A DNA stretch of 64,000 bases from Clostridium_AT stratigraminis (lineage in GTDB: Bacteria; Bacillota; Clostridia; Clostridiales; Clostridiaceae): assembly GCF_045310675.1 (NCBI RefSeq), contig NZ_JBJHZZ010000001.1:124001-188000 (forward strand). The letters run 5' to 3'. Made by a program: the position numbers and the translations under genes. The notes beneath the pieces were generated by a model that searched no databases, was not told the DNA's origin, and was given only the letters and a program-made list of their open reading frames with translations. Positions 61,359 through 64,000 of this stretch are shown here, in pieces; the first letter of the stretch is position 1, and every line of letters begins with the position of its first letter.

Positions 61359-61367
61359 TCCTTGTGT
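61341..61367. terminator. Hairpin next to attR
   Basis: ACACAAGGAC pairs with GTCCTTGTGT over a seven-base loop. In the excised phage circle it would lie just after the recombinase gene and contain its new stop codon (TAG), so it may end that transcript. There is no strong T run. Confidence 0.5.
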
Positions 61368-61400
61368 AATGTCATAAATAAAGGAAGTGTAGTTATCTCA

Positions 61401-61429
61401 CTTGTGTTTATGTAAGGGTTAATTCTGCT
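61401..61429. other. attR: phage half-site plus core TCTGCT
   Basis: CTTGTGTTTATG (61401-61412), 11 bases, then the core TCTGCT (61424-61429). The arm is the inverted partner of CATAACACAAG at attL. Joined, they give a 48-bp attP with the core near the centre, the usual size for a serine integrase site. Confidence 0.85.
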
Positions 61430-61647
61430 CCACCGCCTGTAGAAAGTTCAATTTCTAAGCCTTCAGCTTTAAAGAAACCTTGATCTATAGCTGCATACAT
61501 TGGTGCATAGAAAATTGAGCGAGTTACTTCATTAAGTTTTACCTTTGTTAATGGACTATCATTTTTTTTACTACAGCCTGTAAATAAAGTACCTACAAGC
61601 AGAAAAGATAATGCTAATGAAAATAAAATAAGATGATTCTTTTTCAT
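61424..61647 (-). pseudogene. Substrate-binding lipoprotein gene, 5' fragment split by the prophage
   Basis: Encodes the first 74 residues of the ABC substrate-binding protein: a lipoprotein signal peptide with lipobox FTGC, then VTRSIFYAPMYAAIDQGFFK and EGLEIELSTGGGA. Phage DNA then adds ELTLT and a stop. AGGAGG precedes the ATG. The rest of the gene is at 19933-20737. The lysogen should export only a short lipopeptide and lack the binding protein. Confidence 0.92.
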
Positions 61648-61940
61648 AAGATACCTCCTAATAAAAGATGAAGATACTTTATATTATGATTTTGAGAAGG
61701 AATCTGTTAATGCTATAATAACATAAACATTGTGAGTGTAAATTCACTAAGATTGGAGCTCTAAATATGATGAATGTGGTAAAATCACTTGTTATTTTCA
61801 ATGTAAAAATAGCAAGTGATTTTTCTTTTTGATTTGCAATAAAAAATAGTATGATATAATAATATAAAGATTGTGTAAGAAATGTAAAATAATGAGCAAT
61901 AGGTCTATTAAAATCTTATAATAATAGAGTGAGGAAATTA
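61648..61940. other. Intergenic region upstream of the split lipoprotein gene
   Basis: 293 bp between divergent genes. Apart from the hairpin listed at 61781-61833, I see no riboswitch, RNA gene or clear promoter pair. A TPP-type riboswitch was looked for because of the transporter class and not found. Confidence 0.5.
61781..61833 (+). terminator. Hairpin with T-rich tail
   Basis: AAAATCACTTGTTATTTT pairs with AAAATAGCAAGTGATTTT over a short loop, followed by TCTTTTTG. No gene is seen directly upstream on the plus strand, so it may be left from a lost gene or control the hydrolase gene. Confidence 0.7.
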
Positions 61941-62759
61941 ATGTATACTAATGGTTTTGCCAAAATAAATGGAACAAGCCTATATTATGAAATAACAGGT
62001 GAAGGAGAATTTTTAGTTTTGCTGCATAGTGGTCTTACTGACTTAAGACAGTGGGATAATCAATTTAATTTTTTGGGGAAATATTTTAAAGTCATTAGAT
62101 ATGATATAAGGGGATTTGGAAAGTCTGATAAACCAAAGGAAGCATTTTCGCATTCTGAAGATCTAAAAGGGTTATTTGACTATCTAGGTATAAAAAATGC
62201 GCACATAGTTGGGGTATCCATGGGGGGAAGTATTGCTATTGATTTTACTCTTCAATATCCAGAGTTAGTTAAATCCTTAGTATTAAGTGGGTCATCTCTA
62301 AATGGGTATGATGTAATAGTAGACGAAGTAAGTAAAGAAAGGTCTTTTGCAGTAATGTCAATAGTAAAGAGAGATGAAAATTTCAATCAATCTATTGAGT
62401 TTATGCTTGATAATCCAATGTGGAAGCAAAGTAATCCAAAGGCTCGCCGGCTCTTAAGAAATATGTTTTTGGATACATCATTAGAATGGGCATTAGAAGA
62501 TATAGAGAAATTAATCAATCCTCCTGCTTCAGAAAGGCTTTCTGAAATAACTAAAAGAACTTTACTAATTATAGGTTCAGAAGACTCCCAACCTATCAAA
62601 GAAATTGCAAGAGTTTTGGAATTAAACATAGCTATGGCGCAAAAGATTGAAATAAATGGGACTGGACATCTACCTAATTTAGATAAACCAGATGAATTTA
62701 ACAAAAATGTGCTGGAATTTTTATTGAATTGTAAAGAAGTAAATTTTATCAATGATTGA
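61941..62759 (+). CDS. Alpha/beta hydrolase
   Basis: 272 residues from ATG 61941 (GTGAGGAAATTA upstream); GTG 61929 would add four. The triad is visible: nucleophile Ser in GVSMGGS, Asp in IIGSEDSQP and His in NGTGHLPNLDKP. The oxyanion region reads LLHSGLTDLRQW. This fits the broad family of esterases and lactonases; the substrate cannot be predicted. Alone on the plus strand, followed by small membrane or exported proteins. Confidence 0.88.
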   Translation: MYTNGFAKINGTSLYYEITGEGEFLVLLHSGLTDLRQWDNQFNFLGKYFKVIRYDIRGFGKSDKPKEAFSHSEDLKGLFDYLGIKNAHIVGVSMGGSIAIDFTLQYPELVKSLVLSGSSLNGYDVIVDEVSKERSFAVMSIVKRDENFNQSIEFMLDNPMWKQSNPKARRLLRNMFLDTSLEWALEDIEKLINPPASERLSEITKRTLLIIGSEDSQPIKEIARVLELNIAMAQKIEINGTGHLPNLDKPDEFNKNVLEFLLNCKEVNFIND

Positions 62760-62780
62760 TAAAAAAGGGGTTAAAGGAAG

Positions 62781-63164
62781 ATGAGTAGGCTAAATTATCC
62801 TGGAGGAAAATTAAAAGTTTTAATAATTATTCTTTTAATCAGCCTTATTTCCGTTGTATACGGAAAGGATAAAATATTTGTTATTGGTAGTAAACCATTT
62901 AATATTTCAAGATTAGATACTTTTGCTGAGAATACAAACAAAGGTAAGAGCGATAAAATTAGCATAATATCAATTTCAGGGTTTGCAACCATCAAAAGCA
63001 CTACTTTATCAGCTAATGAAGAAAAGATTATATCTATCTCATCAAACAACCTCTCAGATAAATGCAAGGTAATTACTAAAACAAATTCAGACAATGAAAT
63101 AATATATAGTATGACGTCTATTGAAAAACGTTCTGCGTACATTATTTTACAATATAGATATTAA
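62781..63164 (+). CDS. Small exported or membrane-anchored protein, 127 residues
   Basis: ATG after AAAAGGGGTTAAAGGAAG. One N-terminal hydrophobic helix (VLIIILLISLISVVYG), then a soluble part of about 95 residues with beta-strand character. It may be a secreted or anchored protein. It follows the hydrolase by 21 nt and may share its transcript. No family recognised. Confidence 0.6.
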   Translation: MSRLNYPGGKLKVLIIILLISLISVVYGKDKIFVIGSKPFNISRLDTFAENTNKGKSDKISIISISGFATIKSTTLSANEEKIISISSNNLSDKCKVITKTNSDNEIIYSMTSIEKRSAYIILQYRY

Positions 63165-63266
63165 TTTTTAAATACATATTCATTAGTTTGTAACATTCTT
63201 CTATTGTTATAGAAAGGCTAAATTTGTGAAATTAGGATTATTAATATTTTGATTGGGGGTATGGGG

Positions 63267-63476
63267 ATGAAAAGTATATTAAGGATTGATAAATTTTTAA
63301 ATGTTATTGCTGCACTTTTGGTATTAGGATTTGTTATTCGGTTAGGTGCTGATTATTATAAGTATCAAAATTCTGGTAATTCTGCACCTTTCTATGTTTT
63401 TATAATTGGTAGAGGTATTGAATTTTTATTACCGAGCATAATTTGCTTTATCATTTCTAAATATGTAAAAAAATAA
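63267..63476 (+). CDS. Small two-helix membrane protein, 69 residues
   Basis: ATG 63267 with GGGGGTATGGGG upstream; in-frame ATG 63261 and TTG 63249 are alternatives. Two membrane helices (NVIAALLVLGFVIRLG and GIEFLLPSIICFIIS). Function unknown. Confidence 0.6.
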   Translation: MKSILRIDKFLNVIAALLVLGFVIRLGADYYKYQNSGNSAPFYVFIIGRGIEFLLPSIICFIISKYVKK

Positions 63477-63590
63477 GATCACTTAAAACAAGTATTATTA
63501 AGCAAAAATGCAGTTTTAAGATTAATATAAATTAATCTCATTCATGGTGTCACAATTGTAAGAGAGCTTATCTCGAAAGAAGGAAATATA

Positions 63591-63797
63591 ATGGAGAAAA
63601 ACAAACTTATTAAATTTGCAGTAATATACCTAATAAGTTTAATTATAGGTAATTTAATAATATCTATAGTAGATAGAATAGGTGTCAGTAGAGGTTTGTC
63701 AGGTTGGACTATATGGAATTATTTAATCTTTAATGCATTAATTATATTCATTAGTTATTTATCCTATCGGTTTATGCCTAATGGTAAAAGAATATAG
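63591..63797 (+). CDS. Small two-helix membrane protein, 68 residues
   Basis: ATG after AGAAGGAAATATA. Helices near 8-27 (FAVIYLISLIIGNLIISIV) and 43-60. Similar in size and layout to the previous gene but not clearly related. Function unknown. Confidence 0.6.
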   Translation: MEKNKLIKFAVIYLISLIIGNLIISIVDRIGVSRGLSGWTIWNYLIFNALIIFISYLSYRFMPNGKRI

Positions 63798-63917
63798 TTC
63801 TACTTGTATCTTAATTTGTTACTTCGGAAACTTGTTATAAGACACTTCAGTAAAATATTATAAACTTTTCTTGGAACATAAATATATTATTTATATAAAC
63901 CTCATGGAGATGATAAA

Positions 63918-64000
63918 TTGAAAAGAAAAGCGGTAGTGATTATAGGTTCAATTTTAATTATATCAATTGCTTTAACTACCTATTGGATATTATTAAAGCC
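63918..64000 (+). CDS. Partial gene at the window end, membrane or secreted protein
   Basis: TTG start with TGGAGATGATAA upstream. The visible 27 residues are a basic start and a hydrophobic helix (VVIIGSILIISIALTTYWIL), so the product is anchored or exported. The gene runs past the window. Confidence 0.6.
   Translation, partial: MKRKAVVIIGSILIISIALTTYWILLK

Larger units (their letters stand above)
20732..61429. mobile_element. Complete siphovirus-type prophage, about 40.7 kb
   Basis: Bounded by the 6-bp core TCTGCT in a split host gene. Gene order is: serine recombinase, ImmA/IrrE, repressor, early genes, replication, late regulator, terminase, portal, head, tail, lysis, cargo, attR. Core-to-core distance is 40,692 bp. 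The structural set with Minor_capsid_1/2/3, GP20 scaffold and long tape measure resembles clostridial and Listeria A118-like siphophages. All required modules are present. The only clear lesion is the split 5' end of the SNF2 helicase gene. Confidence 0.95.

Noticed and set aside
61648..61940. TPP or other riboswitch upstream of the split lipoprotein gene
   Set aside because: No conserved riboswitch core could be recognised on the minus strand; only a hairpin on the plus strand is clear.
1..64000. tRNA or rRNA genes
   Set aside because: No cloverleaf or rRNA-like sequence was recognised; the phage attachment site is in a protein gene, not a tRNA.

Overview
The window is AT-rich DNA from a spore-forming Firmicute, most likely Clostridium sensu lato. 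Supporting this are the codon use, strong AGGAGG-type ribosome binding sites, many TTG and GTG starts, a SpoIIE-like PP2C phosphatase and siphophage genes of clostridial type. It has three parts: host DNA (1-20731), one complete prophage (20732-61429, about 40.7 kb) and host DNA again (61430-64000).

Left host part. A secreted coiled-coil NlpC/P60 hydrolase (386-1624) is followed by a signalling cluster of PAS-PAS-PP2C phosphatase, HATPase anti-sigma kinase, dCache chemoreceptor and STAS antagonist (1917-6110). This looks like a partner-switching module with its own chemoreceptor. A minus-strand amino-acid permease follows. Then comes a four-gene plus-strand operon (8219-16081): TPR-like membrane protein, diiron/MBL-degenerate GGDEF-receiver fusion, HEAT-repeat fused processive GT2 synthase, and membrane-anchored TIM-barrel-like glycosidase. 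It reads as an exopolysaccharide operon with its own sensor. An ABC permease and ATPase of the nitrate/sulfonate/thiamine-precursor class (minus strand) and an ECF sigma/anti-sigma/membrane-protein operon (plus strand) follow. REP-like GGGGACGGTTAA repeats and a duplicated hairpin lie between genes.

Prophage. It has split a lipoprotein substrate-binding protein gene: the 3' part is at 19933-20737 and the 5' part at 61424-61647. Both junctions share the 6-bp core TCTGCT. Precise excision would rejoin a 340-codon ORF in frame. The left end carries a large serine recombinase whose only in-frame start covering the catalytic Ser is AUU and whose stop codon lies in host DNA, then ImmA/IrrE peptidase and XRE repressor. 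A divergent operator region and small early genes follow, including a Spo0E-like peptide. The replication module holds DUF2800, DUF2815, PolA-type polymerase, a NdpA-like protein, a PrimPol-VapE protein, an origin-like repeat region, VRR-NUC, HNH, a SNF2 helicase with a broken 5' end, dUTPase and a DUF1492 late regulator. Packaging, head and tail genes run from 39132 to 57782, with a MuF protein carrying a toxin-like C-terminal domain plus a coupled small gene, and a tail chaperone with a probable +1 frameshift. Lysis genes (XhlA-like, amidase, LLH holin) and a right-end cargo region (lipoprotein, small genes, two XRE regulators, a small basic ORF next to attR) finish it. Most structural genes look intact, so the phage may be inducible; the main visible lesion is in the SNF2 helicase.

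Right host part. After the 5' fragment of the substrate-binding protein come an alpha/beta hydrolase, three small exported or membrane proteins and a partial membrane gene at the window edge.

All family assignments come from reading motifs in the translated sequence; no database search was run.
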